34,643 nucleotides of DNA from Acidobacteriota bacterium (GTDB lineage Bacteria > Acidobacteriota > Vicinamibacteria > Vicinamibacterales > CAVVIG01). Numbering within the stretch: position 1 is the first letter of the stretch; each line of letters starts with the position of its first letter. Positions 7,606-16,978 of the stretch are shown here, one piece after another. Location of the stretch: assembly GCA_023265155.1 (NCBI GenBank), contig JAHFUL010000016.1, positions 1 through 34,643 on the forward strand, read 5' to 3'. The notes under the pieces are model-generated. The model saw only the letters and a program-made list of their open reading frames with translations, searched no databases and was not told where the DNA came from. The position numbers and the translations under genes are program-made.

Positions 7606-7618
7606 GACTTGTTCGGTC
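7606..7618 (+). promoter_or_regulatory. IscR-like operator (GACT-N5-GGTC)
   Basis: GACT-TGTTC-GGTC begins 4 bases after the TATAAT. It matches the core of the known IscR type 1 site (GACT...AGTC) except for one base. The same GACT-N5-GGTC arrangement follows the -10 box of the iscR promoter at 10534. Binding here would block RNA polymerase, so repression is inferred. Confidence 0.55.
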
Positions 7619-7627
7619 GCATATCGT

Positions 7628-8584
7628 ATGTCCCCGTCACAACTCCCATCCCAGCCGGCGAGTCCAGCGGTCAGTGGCCCTGCCGCCTCCGTTCTTGATC
7701 TGATCGGACGGACGCCGCTCGTTCGGCTCCGCCGGTTCGAGCGGGAGACGACGGGAGTCGAGCTGTACGCGAAGGCGGAATGGCAGAATCCCGGCGGATC
7801 GGTGAAGGATCGCGCGGCCGCGCGGATGATCGCCGAAGGCGAAGCGTCTGGCGCGCTGAGGCCCGGACTCACGATTGTCGACGCAACCTCAGGAAACACC
7901 GGTATTGCGTACGCGATGATCGGTGCGGCCCGCGGCTATCCGGTGAAGCTGTTCCTGCCGCACAACGCGAGCCACGAGCGCAAGCTGATTCTCCGGGCCT
8001 TCGGCGCCGAGCTCGTGCTGACCGATCCGATGGAGGGCACCGACGGCGCGATTCGCGAAGTGCGCCGGCTCGTGGCGGCCGACGCGGAGAAGTACTTCTA
8101 CCCGGACCAGTACAGCAACGATGCCAACTGGCGCGCTCACTTCGAGACGACGGCGCCGGAAATCATCGAGCAGACGGCCGGCCGCGTCACGCACTTCGTC
8201 GCCGGCCTTGGTACCAGCGGGACATTCATCGGGACCGGGCGGGCGCTCCGCCAGTTCAATCCGTCGGTCAGGCTGATTTCGTTTCAGCCCGATTCGCCGT
8301 TCCACGGGCTCGAGGGCTTGAAGCACATGGGATCGGCGATGGTGCCGGCCATCTACGACGCGAAACTGGCGGACGAAGATCTGGCCGTCGGGACGGAGGA
8401 AGCGCACCGGATGGTGCGCCGCCTGGCGCGCGAGGAGGGGCTGCTCGTCGGCATCTCGTCGGGAGCGGCGCTGGCTGCGGCGCTCGACGTCGCGCAGCGG
8501 ATCGAGCGAGGTATTGTCGTGACCGTGTTTCCCGACGGGGCTGAAAAATACTTGTCGGAGTCGTTCTGGACGACCGGGGACTGA
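7628..8584 (+). CDS. cysM: Cysteine synthase, CysM type (probable O-phosphoserine sulfhydrylase)
   Basis: PLP enzyme of the cysteine synthase family, 318 aa. LIGRTPLVRL, the PLP lysine at about 60 in NPGGSVKDRAA, and the substrate loop DATSGNTG are present. AGLGTSGTF and ISSGAALAAAL complete the fold. In Mycobacterium tuberculosis, CysM uses O-phosphoserine and the thiocarboxylated carrier CysO. Here the neighbours are a JAMM peptidase and a CysO-like carrier fused to its activating enzyme, so I infer the same pathway rather than use of free sulfide. I chose ATG 7628 because it follows the promoter; the track extension upstream covers the promoter itself. The stop overlaps the next ATG by one base (TGATG). 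Confidence 0.9.
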   Translation: MSPSQLPSQPASPAVSGPAASVLDLIGRTPLVRLRRFERETTGVELYAKAEWQNPGGSVKDRAAARMIAEGEASGALRPGLTIVDATSGNTGIAYAMIGAARGYPVKLFLPHNASHERKLILRAFGAELVLTDPMEGTDGAIREVRRLVAADAEKYFYPDQYSNDANWRAHFETTAPEIIEQTAGRVTHFVAGLGTSGTFIGTGRALRQFNPSVRLISFQPDSPFHGLEGLKHMGSAMVPAIYDAKLADEDLAVGTEEAHRMVRRLAREEGLLVGISSGAALAAALDVAQRIERGIVVTVFPDGAEKYLSESFWTTGD

Positions 8585-9045
8585 TGCCGAATGCACGTCG
8601 CGTGAAGCTTGCCCCGGAGGTGGAGGCGGCAATTCGGAAGCACGGCGAGGAAACCTATCCTCACGAGTGCTGTGGCGCGCTCGTGGGCGCGGGAGATCGC
8701 ATCGACGCCGCCGTCGCGTTGCCGAACACGACGGAAGAAGGACCGCGCCGGCGCTTTCTGGTGCGGCCGTCGGACTATCGTCTGGCGGAGCAGCAGGCGA
8801 GCGAGCAGGGCGGCGAGCTGCTGGGGTTCTATCATTCGCACCCTGATCATCCCGCGCGGCCGTCTCAGTTCGATCTCGATCATGCGTGGCCGACGTTCGC
8901 ATACATCATCGTGGCCGTCGCCGCGGGCGCCGCGGGCGACATGACGGTCTGGTTCCTCACAGAAGATCGATCAAGTTTTGAAGAGGGCGAGCTGAATGGC
9001 GACAAGAATATTGATTCCAACACCGCTACGACCGTACACGGATAA
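8584..9045 (+). CDS. mec: JAMM/M67 metallopeptidase, Mec-like
   Basis: Zinc peptidase of the JAB1/MPN/Mov34 superfamily, 153 aa. PHECCGALVG supplies the Glu (residue 28), and YHSHPDHPARPSQFD gives the HxHP...SxxD zinc motif (His84, His86, Ser94, Asp97). In mycobacteria the homologue Mec cleaves the CysO-cysteine adduct to free cysteine. The position between cysM and the CysO-like gene supports that role. Its last 50 bases overlap the start of the fusion gene, so the operon is translationally coupled. An extra role, cutting the carrier domain free from the downstream fusion after its Gly-Gly, is my inference. Confidence 0.9.
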   Translation: MPNARRVKLAPEVEAAIRKHGEETYPHECCGALVGAGDRIDAAVALPNTTEEGPRRRFLVRPSDYRLAEQQASEQGGELLGFYHSHPDHPARPSQFDLDHAWPTFAYIIVAVAAGAAGDMTVWFLTEDRSSFEEGELNGDKNIDSNTATTVHG

Positions 9046-10528
9046 GAAAGATGCCGTCGACGCCGACGGCACGACGGTTGGCGAGCTTCTGGCGGATCTG
9101 ACGAAAAGGCACTCCGGGTTGAAGGCACACCTGTTCAACGAGCAGGGAAAGCTGCGGAGCTTCGTCAATGTCTATCTGAACGACGAGGACATCCGCTACC
9201 TGCAGAAGGAAGAAACGAAGGTCTCGTCAGGCGACACCATCAGCATCATTCCATCCGTGGCGGGAGGAGTCGAGACGACTCTCGATCGTGATCGCGGCGT
9301 CCGCCTCGAGCAGGACTCCACGGGCGGAGACCCCACGACCGGGTCGGATCGAGAGCTCCCCTCGCTCACCAATGACGAAATCAGGCGCTATAGCCGGCAT
9401 CTCATCATGCCGGAGGTCGGCGTCGATGGTCAGCGGAAACTGAAGGCGGGCAGTGTGTTGTGCATCGGCGCCGGCGGCCTGGGATCGCCCGCGGCGATGT
9501 ATCTCGCCGCCGCCGGGGTTGGCCGGATCGGCATTGTCGATTTCGACGTGGTCGACTTCAGCAATCTGCAGCGGCAGATCATTCACGGCACGCCCGATGT
9601 GGGCCGTTCGAAGCTCGCCTCTGCGAAAGATCGACTGACGGCGATCAATCCGCTCATCGAGGTGGAGACGTACGAAACGGCGCTTTCGTCCGAGAACGCC
9701 CTCAAGCTGTTCGAGCCGTACGACGTGATCCTCGATGGCACCGATAACTTCCCGACGCGCTATCTCACGAACGACGCGTGCGTCCTCGCCGGCAAACCGA
9801 ACGCATACGGCAGCATCTTCCGCTTCGAGGGTCAGGCGTCGGTGTTCGCGACCCAGCAGGGTCCGTGCTATCGCTGCCTCTATCCGGAGCCGCCGCCTCC
9901 AGGGCTCGTGCCGAGCTGCGCCGAAGGCGGAGTGCTCGGCGTGCTCCCGGGGGTGATCGGTGTGATTCAGGCGACCGAAGCGATCAAGCTGATCACCGGC
10001 ATCGGCGAGCCGCTCGTCGGACGCTTCCTGATCTACGACGCGCTGCGGATGCGCTTCCGGGAGCTGAAGCTGAAGAAAGATCCCGATTGTCCGGTGTGCG
10101 GCACGCACCCGACCGTCACCAGACTCATCGACTATGAGCAGTTCTGCGGCATCCATCCAGCCGCCCCGGAGACCCTTACTGTGAAAGTTCAGGACAACGC
10201 CCAGAAGAACGCCCTTGACATCAGCGCCGTCGAGCTGAAAGAGCGGCTCGACCGCGGCGACACGCTGACACTCGTCGACGTGCGCGAGCCCAACGAATAC
10301 CAGATCAACCGGATTCCGGGCACGTCCCTCATCCCGCTGGGGGACCTGCCCCGCCGCTACGCCGAGCTCAATAGGGACGACGAGATCGTCGTGCACTGCA
10401 AAATGGGCGGAAGAAGCGCGAAAGCGGCCGATTTCCTGCGATCGGTGGGGTTTAGCCGGGTCCTCAACCTCAGGGGTGGGATTCTGGACTGGATTGATAA
10501 GGTTGATCCAAGCCAGCCCAAATACTAA
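8996..10528 (+). CDS. CysO/MoaD-like sulfur carrier fused to MoeB/ThiF E1 and rhodanese (MoeZ-like)
   Basis: A 510-aa three-domain protein. Residues 1-91 form a ubiquitin-like sulfur carrier ending in IIPSVAGG, close to the C-terminus of mycobacterial CysO. A linker of about 30 residues follows. Residues 122-390 are an adenylating E1: GAGGLGSP (158-165), DGTDNFPTRY, the crossover Cys in PSCAEGG, and two zinc CxxC pairs (CYRC, CPVC). Residues about 400-510 are a rhodanese with active loop CKMGGRS. E1 adenylates the carrier's terminal Gly and the rhodanese supplies sulfur to make a thiocarboxylate. The carrier's Gly-Gly is internal here, so it must be cleaved, or another carrier used. The iscR promoter lies in the 3' end of this gene. 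Confidence 0.92.
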   Translation: MATRILIPTPLRPYTDKKDAVDADGTTVGELLADLTKRHSGLKAHLFNEQGKLRSFVNVYLNDEDIRYLQKEETKVSSGDTISIIPSVAGGVETTLDRDRGVRLEQDSTGGDPTTGSDRELPSLTNDEIRRYSRHLIMPEVGVDGQRKLKAGSVLCIGAGGLGSPAAMYLAAAGVGRIGIVDFDVVDFSNLQRQIIHGTPDVGRSKLASAKDRLTAINPLIEVETYETALSSENALKLFEPYDVILDGTDNFPTRYLTNDACVLAGKPNAYGSIFRFEGQASVFATQQGPCYRCLYPEPPPPGLVPSCAEGGVLGVLPGVIGVIQATEAIKLITGIGEPLVGRFLIYDALRMRFRELKLKKDPDCPVCGTHPTVTRLIDYEQFCGIHPAAPETLTVKVQDNAQKNALDISAVELKERLDRGDTLTLVDVREPNEYQINRIPGTSLIPLGDLPRRYAELNRDDEIVVHCKMGGRSAKAADFLRSVGFSRVLNLRGGILDWIDKVDPSQPKY

Positions 10529-10531
10529 TAT
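10503..10531 (+). promoter_or_regulatory. Promoter of the isc operon
   Basis: TTGATC (10503-10508), a 17-bp spacer and TAATAT (10526-10531). The -10 box overlaps the TAA stop codon of the preceding fusion gene. It leaves a leader of roughly 65 bases before iscR. Confidence 0.65.
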
Positions 10532-10533
10532 AG

Positions 10534-10546
10534 GACTGACCTGGTC
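10534..10546 (+). promoter_or_regulatory. IscR-like operator in front of iscR (GACT-N5-GGTC)
   Basis: GACT-GACCT-GGTC starts 3 bases after the -10 box, the same geometry as the site in front of cysM. Autorepression by holo-IscR is the well-known arrangement in other bacteria; here it is inferred from the site and the adjacent gene. Confidence 0.6.
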
Positions 10547-10602
10547 GGACTTCCGCGGGGAGCGCCTGCGTCGGCGTTCCGTCTGCGGCGGCGTTCAATG
10601 AA

Positions 10603-11070
10603 ATGCTAAGACTCTCGAAAAAGGCGGATTACGCGCTGATGGCCATGAAGCACCTGGCCCTGCGCGGCGATCGCGGCTCTTCGAGCGCGCGCGAGATCGC
10701 CGAGCAGTACGACATTCCGATCGAGTTGCTGGCGAAAGTGCTGCAGCGGCTGGTGCGCCGCGGACTGCTGGCATCCCACCAGGGGACGCGCGGCGGCTAC
10801 CAGCTGGCGCGCATGCCGCTGCAGATCTCGGTTGCGGATGTGATTCAGGCGATTGACGGCCCGGTGACCGTCACCGCCTGTTCAACGGATGAAGCCACGT
10901 GCGATCAGTTCGCCAAGTGCAACGTCCGCGATCCGTTGTGGAGAGTGCGCGAACGCATTCTCGCGGCTTTGGGAGAGTGCACGATCGCCGAGCTGGCGGC
11001 GGACGTGCCGGCGGGCGCTTCGCAAGCGGCGGTGTTGCATCGCGGGCCTGAAAGGGCCGCGTTACGTTAA
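10603..11070 (+). CDS. iscR: Rrf2-family Fe-S regulator, IscR-like
   Basis: A 155-aa winged-helix regulator that senses Fe-S status. The helix-turn-helix region is typical: LSKKADYALMAMKHLAL, SAREIAEQYDIP, LLAKVLQRLVRRGLL and HQGTRGGYQLAR. Three cysteines (93, 100, 106) sit where IscR binds its [2Fe-2S] cluster, with spacing C-x6-C-x5-C instead of C-x5-C-x5-C. The fourth ligand, a His three residues after the last Cys in E. coli, is Arg109 here (CNVRDPLW). It is first gene of a complete isc operon. The C-terminal residues RGPERAA are encoded by an inverted hairpin repeat (11042-11060), so that tail is probably recent. Confidence 0.92.
   Translation: MLRLSKKADYALMAMKHLALRGDRGSSSAREIAEQYDIPIELLAKVLQRLVRRGLLASHQGTRGGYQLARMPLQISVADVIQAIDGPVTVTACSTDEATCDQFAKCNVRDPLWRVRERILAALGECTIAELAADVPAGASQAAVLHRGPERAALR
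11042..11060 (-). repeat. Hairpin repeat forming the 3' end of iscR
   Basis: GCGGGCCT-GAA-AGGGCCGC pairs imperfectly and resembles the CAGGGCCGCC-type repeats just downstream, in inverted orientation. It lies inside the iscR coding frame. Confidence 0.55.
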
Positions 11071-11077
11071 CGGAGAG

Positions 11078-11102
11078 GTAGGGCGGTCCTTTCAGGGCCG
11101 CC
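11078..11102 (+). repeat. GTAG-headed hairpin repeat (CAGGGCCGCC type)
   Basis: GTA, then arms GGCGGTCCT and AGGGCCGCC around TTC; one pair is G-U in RNA. First of two copies between iscR and iscS. Confidence 0.8.
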
Positions 11103-11115
11103 GGGACAATTGAGA

Positions 11116-11141
11116 GTAGAGCGGCCCTTTTCAGGGCCGCC
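11116..11141 (+). repeat. GTAG-headed hairpin repeat next to the iscS start
   Basis: GTAGA, then arms GCGGCCCT and AGGGCCGC around TTTC, a perfect 8-bp stem. It ends 9 bases before the iscS ATG. The sequence from the right arm to the start (GGGCCGCCGAGATCAAC) is nearly the same as in front of fdx, so the repeat seems to carry the ribosome-binding region. Confidence 0.8.
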
Positions 11142-11150
11142 GAGATCAAC

Positions 11151-12371
11151 ATGGCTGTGAAACTTCCTATCTACATGGACTACCACGCAACCACGCCGGT
11201 CGATCCACGGGTCGTGGAGGCGATGCTGCCGTACTTCACGGAGCACTTCGGCAACGCCGCGAGCCGCAACCATCCCTTCGGCTGGGAGGCCGAGGAGGCG
11301 GTCGACACGGCCCGGAAGCAGGTGGCCGACCTCATCGGCGCGAACGCCAAGGAGATCGTCTTCACGAGCGGCGCGACCGAGTCGGACAACCTGGCGATCA
11401 AGGGCGTCGCCGAGATGTACCGCGAGAAGGGGAATCACATCATCACCTGTGTCACCGAGCACAAGGCGGTGATCGATACCTGCAAGCGGCTCGAGAAGGA
11501 AGGCTATCGCGTCACGTATCTCCCAGTGCAGAAGGACGGACTGATTTCGCTCGACGATCTCCGGAACGCCATCACCGACAAGACGATTCTCATGTCGATC
11601 ATGACCGCCAACAACGAGATCGGCGTCATCCAGCCGATTGCCGAGATTGGCGCCATTGCGAAGGAGAAGGGCATCCTGTTCCATACCGACGCGGTGCAGG
11701 CGGTGGGGAAGGTGCCGTTCAACGTGAACGACCTCAAGGTCGATCTGGCGGCGATGAGCGCGCACAAGATGTACGGGCCCAAGGGCGTCGGCGCGCTGTA
11801 CGTGCGGCGTCGCAATCCGCGCGTGCTGCTCTCACCGATTATCGACGGCGGCGGCCACGAGCGGGGCATGCGGTCCGGCACGCTGAACGTGCCGGGCATC
11901 GTCGGCTTCGGCAAGGCGGCTGAGCTCTGCCGGCTGGAGATGGAGGCCGATACCAAGCACCTCAGCGGCCTGCGCGACCTCCTGAACGAAAGGCTGCAGA
12001 AGGGGCTCGACGAGATCTACATCAACGGCTCGACCGAGCACCGGTTGCCGCACAACCTGAACATCAGCTTTGCCTACGTGGAGGGCGAGTCGCTCCTGAT
12101 GGGCATCAACGACGTGGCGGTCTCTTCGGGATCGGCCTGCACCTCGGCCAGTCTGGAGCCGTCGTATGTGCTGAAGGCGCTCGGCGCCGGCGACGACCTG
12201 GCGCACTCGTCCATCCGGTTCGGCCTCGGCCGCTGGTCGACGGCCGAGGAAGTGGACTACGTGGCCAACAAGCTGATCAACGTCGTGACCCGGCTGCGCG
12301 AGATGTCTCCGCTGTACGAGCTGGCGAAAGAAGGCGTCGACTTATCGACCATGCAATGGGAAGTTCACTGA
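11151..12371 (+). CDS. iscS: Cysteine desulfurase IscS
   Basis: PLP enzyme that takes sulfur from cysteine and passes it as persulfide to IscU; cytosolic, 406 aa, the usual length for IscS/NifS. Motifs: [14 protein letters not shown] at the N-terminus, [15 protein letters not shown], the His of TEHKAV, the PLP lysine at about 206 ([10 protein letters not shown]), [12 protein letters not shown] and the persulfide cysteine at about 330 in [14 protein letters not shown]. The C-terminal region extends past the catalytic Cys as in group I (IscS) enzymes. It is the second gene of the isc operon, preceded by two hairpin repeats. The IscS-IscU gap of 63 bases contains short TTTCAGA-type direct repeats and a GGAG before iscU. 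Confidence 0.96.
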   Translation: MAVKLPIYMDYHATTPVDPRVVEAMLPYFTEHFGNAASRNHPFGWEAEEAVDTARKQVADLIGANAKEIVFTSGATESDNLAIKGVAEMYREKGNHIITCVTEHKAVIDTCKRLEKEGYRVTYLPVQKDGLISLDDLRNAITDKTILMSIMTANNEIGVIQPIAEIGAIAKEKGILFHTDAVQAVGKVPFNVNDLKVDLAAMSAHKMYGPKGVGALYVRRRNPRVLLSPIIDGGGHERGMRSGTLNVPGIVGFGKAAELCRLEMEADTKHLSGLRDLLNERLQKGLDEIYINGSTEHRLPHNLNISFAYVEGESLLMGINDVAVSSGSACTSASLEPSYVLKALGAGDDLAHSSIRFGLGRWSTAEEVDYVANKLINVVTRLREMSPLYELAKEGVDLSTMQWEVH

Positions 12372-12434
12372 GAAACGGGAAATTTCAGATCGCAGATTTC
12401 AGAGTGCAGATTGACTGCACAGTGGAGAGCGTAA

Positions 12435-12860
12435 ATGGCTTATTCGAACAAGGTGATCGACCACTACGAGAACCCGCGCAACGTCGGTTCGCTTCCGAAG
12501 GAGGATCCGAACGTCGGAACGGGCCTCGTCGGTGCACCGGAGTGTGGCGACGTGATGAAGCTGCAGGTCAAGGTGAATCCGGCGACCGGGGTCATCGACG
12601 ACGCGAAGTTCAAGACCTTCGGCTGCGGGTCGGCGATTGCGAGCTCGAGCCTCGCCACCGAATGGCTCAAGGGCAAGACGGTGGACGAAGCGCTCGCGAT
12701 CAAGAACACCGACATCGTGACTGAGCTGAGCCTGCCGCCCGTGAAGATCCACTGCTCGGTGCTCGCCGAGGACGCGATCAAGGCGGCGATCAGTGACTAC
12801 AAGAAGAAACAGGGCGTGACCGGCAAGACGGCCGACACGCACGCGCAGCCGACGGCGTAA
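12435..12860 (+). CDS. iscU: Fe-S scaffold protein IscU
   Basis: Scaffold on which IscS-derived sulfur and iron form a [2Fe-2S] cluster, 141 aa. Cluster ligands are Cys37 (with Asp39 in PECGD), Cys64 (FGCGSAIASSS) and Cys107 (KIHCSVLAEDA). Residues 100-104, LPPVK, are the motif bound by the chaperone HscA, which matches the presence of hscA and hscB downstream. The C-terminal 20 residues past the conserved core are low-complexity and unlike E. coli IscU. ATG 12435 has a GGAG upstream. Confidence 0.96.
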   Translation: MAYSNKVIDHYENPRNVGSLPKEDPNVGTGLVGAPECGDVMKLQVKVNPATGVIDDAKFKTFGCGSAIASSSLATEWLKGKTVDEALAIKNTDIVTELSLPPVKIHCSVLAEDAIKAAISDYKKKQGVTGKTADTHAQPTA

Positions 12861-12873
12861 TCGGGGCGTACTC

Positions 12874-12897
12874 GTAGCGCGGGGCTTTAGCCCTGCC
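12874..12897 (+). repeat. GTAG-headed hairpin repeat before iscA
   Basis: GTAGC, then arms GCGGGGCT and AGCCCTGC around TT (one mismatch). It ends 7 bases before the iscA ATG, so, as with iscS and fdx, the start region is formed by the repeat. Confidence 0.75.
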
Positions 12898-12904
12898 AAC
12901 AGCA

Positions 12905-13231
12905 ATGATCGAGATCACTGAAACCGCGGCGCGGAAGATCCGGACGTTGATGGCCAAGCAGGGCCTCGACGAGGGAGGGCTGCGCGTGGGAGTCAAAGGC
13001 GGCGGCTGTTCCGGTTTGAGCTATATCTTCGCGTGGGAACGGGAGCCGCGTTTTGGCGATGACGTATTCGAGGGGTCCGACGGAGCCAAGATCTTCGTGG
13101 ACAAGAAGAGCCTGCTCTATCTGAACGGCACGGTCCTCGACTACGACACGAGCCTGATGAGCAAAGGGTTCGTCTTCAACAACCCCAACGCGAAGTCGAA
13201 CTGCGGCTGCGGCAGCTCGTTCGGGGCGTGA
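12905..13231 (+). CDS. iscA: A-type Fe-S carrier protein IscA
   Basis: Carrier that helps insert or mature Fe-S clusters, 108 aa. ITETAARKIRTLM, RVGVKGGGCSGLSY (Cys35) and the C-terminal NCGCGSSF (Cys100, Cys102) give the three cysteines expected. The N-terminus and spacing match the HesB/IscA family. There is no strong Shine-Dalgarno; the hairpin repeat lies just upstream. The stop overlaps the GTG of hscB in GTGA. Confidence 0.95.
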   Translation: MIEITETAARKIRTLMAKQGLDEGGLRVGVKGGGCSGLSYIFAWEREPRFGDDVFEGSDGAKIFVDKKSLLYLNGTVLDYDTSLMSKGFVFNNPNAKSNCGCGSSFGA

Positions 13232-13926
13232 CTGCCCCCACGATTCAGGTCTGCCGCACGTGCGGTGGTGGCGCGCCGATCGACGTGCACTTCTGTCCGC
13301 AGTGCACGAAAATCCTCACCCTCGGGCGTCAGGGAGACTATTTCGCGTTTCTCGATATGCCGCGCAAGCTCAATCTCGACGTCGGCGAGCTCGAACAGAG
13401 ATTCCGTGCCCTGAGCCGGCGGTTCCATCCCGATTACTTTTACAACGCGCCGCTCGCGGAGCGGCGGGCGAGCCTCGAGCGGTCGTCCTATCTGAACGAC
13501 GCGTACCGGACACTGCGCCAGCCTGTCGCGCGGATTGAGTACCTGCTGGAGCTGGAGGGGATGGCGGCCGGCAGTGCCGAACGGTCGGGAGCCGCACCCC
13601 AGGGCGGAGCGGTGCCGCCGGCGTTGCTCGAGGAGGTGTTTGCGCTGAACGAAGAACTGGACGAGGTTCGCGCGCTGCGCGAAGCCGGCGCGCCGGAGAG
13701 CGCGTGGAAAGGGCGGCTGCAGCGTGCCCGCCAGCCAATCGACGCGAAGCGGGCCGAGCATGAAGAGCACCTCGAGGAGCTCTCGGCGAAATGGGACGCG
13801 CTCGTCGACAGCCATGGAAGCGATGGCGATCGCCTTGCCGTGCTGACGGCGCTGCACCAACGGATGCTCGAACGGAACTACATCAACAACCTGCTCGCCG
13901 GAATCGAGCGGGAGTTAGCCACGTAG
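13228..13926 (+). CDS. hscB: Co-chaperone HscB with N-terminal zinc-finger-like CxxC pairs
   Basis: J-domain co-chaperone that brings IscU to HscA and stimulates its ATPase, 232 aa. HPD at residues 67-69 (RRFHPDYF) lies in the J domain; SSYLNDAYRTLRQPVARIEYLLEL is typical of HscB. The C-terminal helical IscU-binding domain runs from about 130. Residues 9-26 carry two CxxC pairs (CRTC, CPQC), a putative zinc-binding extension absent from E. coli HscB but known in eukaryotic and some bacterial homologues. GTG start overlapping the iscA stop by 4 bases. The TAG stop is within a GTAGGACAGGACAGG sequence resembling the head of a hairpin repeat. Confidence 0.93.
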   Translation: MTAPTIQVCRTCGGGAPIDVHFCPQCTKILTLGRQGDYFAFLDMPRKLNLDVGELEQRFRALSRRFHPDYFYNAPLAERRASLERSSYLNDAYRTLRQPVARIEYLLELEGMAAGSAERSGAAPQGGAVPPALLEEVFALNEELDEVRALREAGAPESAWKGRLQRARQPIDAKRAEHEEHLEELSAKWDALVDSHGSDGDRLAVLTALHQRMLERNYINNLLAGIERELAT

Positions 13927-13974
13927 GACAGGACAGGACGCTTGGGGCGCAGAGTAGGACGCGAGGCCAGGTTT

Positions 13975-13998
13975 GTAGGCCCGACCTTCAGGTCGGGC
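13975..13998 (+). repeat. GTAG-headed hairpin repeat between hscB and hscA (copy 1)
   Basis: GTAGG, then arms CCCGACCT and AGGTCGGG around TC, a perfect 8-bp stem. It is the same family as the triple array at 4945, in the opposite orientation. Confidence 0.85.
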
Positions 13999-14006
13999 GC
14001 ACGGCT

Positions 14007-14032
14007 GTGGAGTCCGGCTTTAGCCGGACTGC
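14007..14032 (+). repeat. Hairpin repeat between hscB and hscA (copy 2)
   Basis: GTGG, then arms AGTCCGGCT and AGCCGGACT around TT, a perfect 9-bp stem. The stem bases differ wholly from copy 1 while the G-T-x-G head and the CT-TT-AG centre are kept. Confidence 0.85.
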
Positions 14033-14051
14033 TTGAGAGCGTTGTCGCGAT

Positions 14052-16079
<2,028 letters not shown>

Positions 16080-16097
<18 letters not shown>

Positions 16098-16130
16098 CAG
16101 TCGACCAGATCAGTTGACTGTCGACCAGAT
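16080..16130 (+). repeat. 20-bp tandem repeat across the hscA stop codon
   Basis: GTCGACCAGATCGGTTGACA occurs at 16080, is repeated with two changes at 16100 and again in part at 16120. The first unit encodes the last residues VDQIG and the stop; the later ones lie after it. The array runs directly into the next hairpin repeat. Confidence 0.85.
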
Positions 16131-16154
16131 GTAGGCCGCCCTTTCAGGGCCGCC
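16131..16154 (+). repeat. GTAG-headed hairpin repeat before fdx
   Basis: GTA, then arms GGCCGCCCT and AGGGCCGCC around TTC (one mismatch). It ends 9 bases before the fdx ATG. The junction GGGCCGCCGAGGACAAG contains GAGGA, a usable Shine-Dalgarno, nearly the same as the junction in front of iscS. Confidence 0.8.
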
Positions 16155-16163
16155 GAGGACAAG

Positions 16164-16574
16164 ATGCCGAAGGTCACTTTTATCATCGACGGCGAGGTGC
16201 AGACCGTCGAATTCGAGCACGGCCAGCTGCCGTATTCCCACCATGGCAAGGCGGAGTCGTTCCTCGACGTCGCCAAGAATTTCCATATCGCCCTGGAGCA
16301 CGCGTGCGGCGGAAGCTGCGCCTGCACGACCTGTCATGTGATCATCCGCGAGGGCGAAGGGCATCTCAGCGAGATGCAGGACGACGAGGCCGATCGCCTC
16401 GACACGGCGTGGGGACTGACCGCGCAATCGCGCCTCGGCTGTCAGGCCGTGATTTCCGGCGACGTGGTGTGCGAGCTGCCGATGTATACCCGCAACTACG
16501 TGCAGGAGGGCGGAGGCATTCAGCTCGGCAAGTCCACCCGTCCCGAACGCAAGGCGCAGGAGGGGACGCCGTGA
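16164..16574 (+). CDS. fdx: [2Fe-2S] ferredoxin, ISC type
   Basis: Electron donor for Fe-S assembly, 136 aa. The adrenodoxin-type cluster pattern is clear: Cys48, Cys54, Cys57 (ACGGSCACTTC) and Cys93 (RLGCQAV). ALEHACGG and HLSEMQDDEADRLD also match ISC ferredoxins. It carries about 25 extra C-terminal residues (QEGGGIQLGKSTRPERK) beyond the typical length. Its GTGA stop/start overlap with iscX implies translational coupling. Confidence 0.95.
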   Translation: MPKVTFIIDGEVQTVEFEHGQLPYSHHGKAESFLDVAKNFHIALEHACGGSCACTTCHVIIREGEGHLSEMQDDEADRLDTAWGLTAQSRLGCQAVISGDVVCELPMYTRNYVQEGGGIQLGKSTRPERKAQEGTP

Positions 16575-16780
16575 AATGGATCGACTCTGAAGACATCGGC
16601 CTCGCGCTCGCCGAAAAGTTTCCGGGCGTGGATCCGTTGACGATTCGATTCACGGATCTCCGGGAGCGCGTCCTCGCGCTCGAAGACTTCGACGACGATC
16701 CGAAGACATCGAACGAGCCGAAGCTGGAAGCGATCCAGATGGCGTGGTACGAAGAGTTTCAGGACAGCACAGCAAGCTAG
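16571..16780 (+). CDS. iscX: IscX family Fe-S assembly protein
   Basis: A small acidic protein of 69 aa that binds IscS and modulates Fe-S assembly. The sequence MKWIDSEDIGLALAEKFPGVDP, FTDLRERVLAL and EAIQMAWYEEF fits the family very well. I chose GTG 16571, which overlaps the fdx stop by 4 bases; the track ORF from 16304 is only the extension of this frame through fdx. It is the last gene of the operon. Confidence 0.93.
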   Translation: MKWIDSEDIGLALAEKFPGVDPLTIRFTDLRERVLALEDFDDDPKTSNEPKLEAIQMAWYEEFQDSTAS

Positions 16781-16797
16781 AATACCGCGACACCACT

Positions 16798-16902
16798 CCT
16801 AGCAGTCCGTGGCGCAAGTGCGTTGCCGCTCGAAGAAGGGGTCAGACCCCTTGCGACGGCCGACAACAAAGGGGTCAGACCCCTTCTTCTGCCTGCGCCT
16901 GG
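16798..16902. repeat. 105-bp interspersed palindromic element, copy A
   Basis: Copy A of an element that recurs at 31188-31292 with about 90% identity and identical length. It contains two AAGGGGTCAGACCCCTT-type palindromes in inverted arrangement (GAAGAAGGGG...CCCCTTCTTC), so the whole can fold into one long hairpin. It fills the gap between convergent operons (isc and natAB) and could act as a bidirectional terminator. It has no coding capacity, so any mobilising enzyme must act in trans. The rest of the 198-base gap holds nothing recognisable. Confidence 0.85.
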
Positions 16903-16978
16903 TCTCTTGCGCAATCACGCGCTTGACGAACGCCTGGTTCGATCCAACGGGTAGTACAGCAAATGCTTCCTGTCGACT

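Noticed and set aside
9227-10396. 389-aa minus-strand ORF across the CysO::MoeZ fusion
   Set aside because: Antisense shadow of a well-supported gene; Arg/His-rich composition and no recognisable motif.
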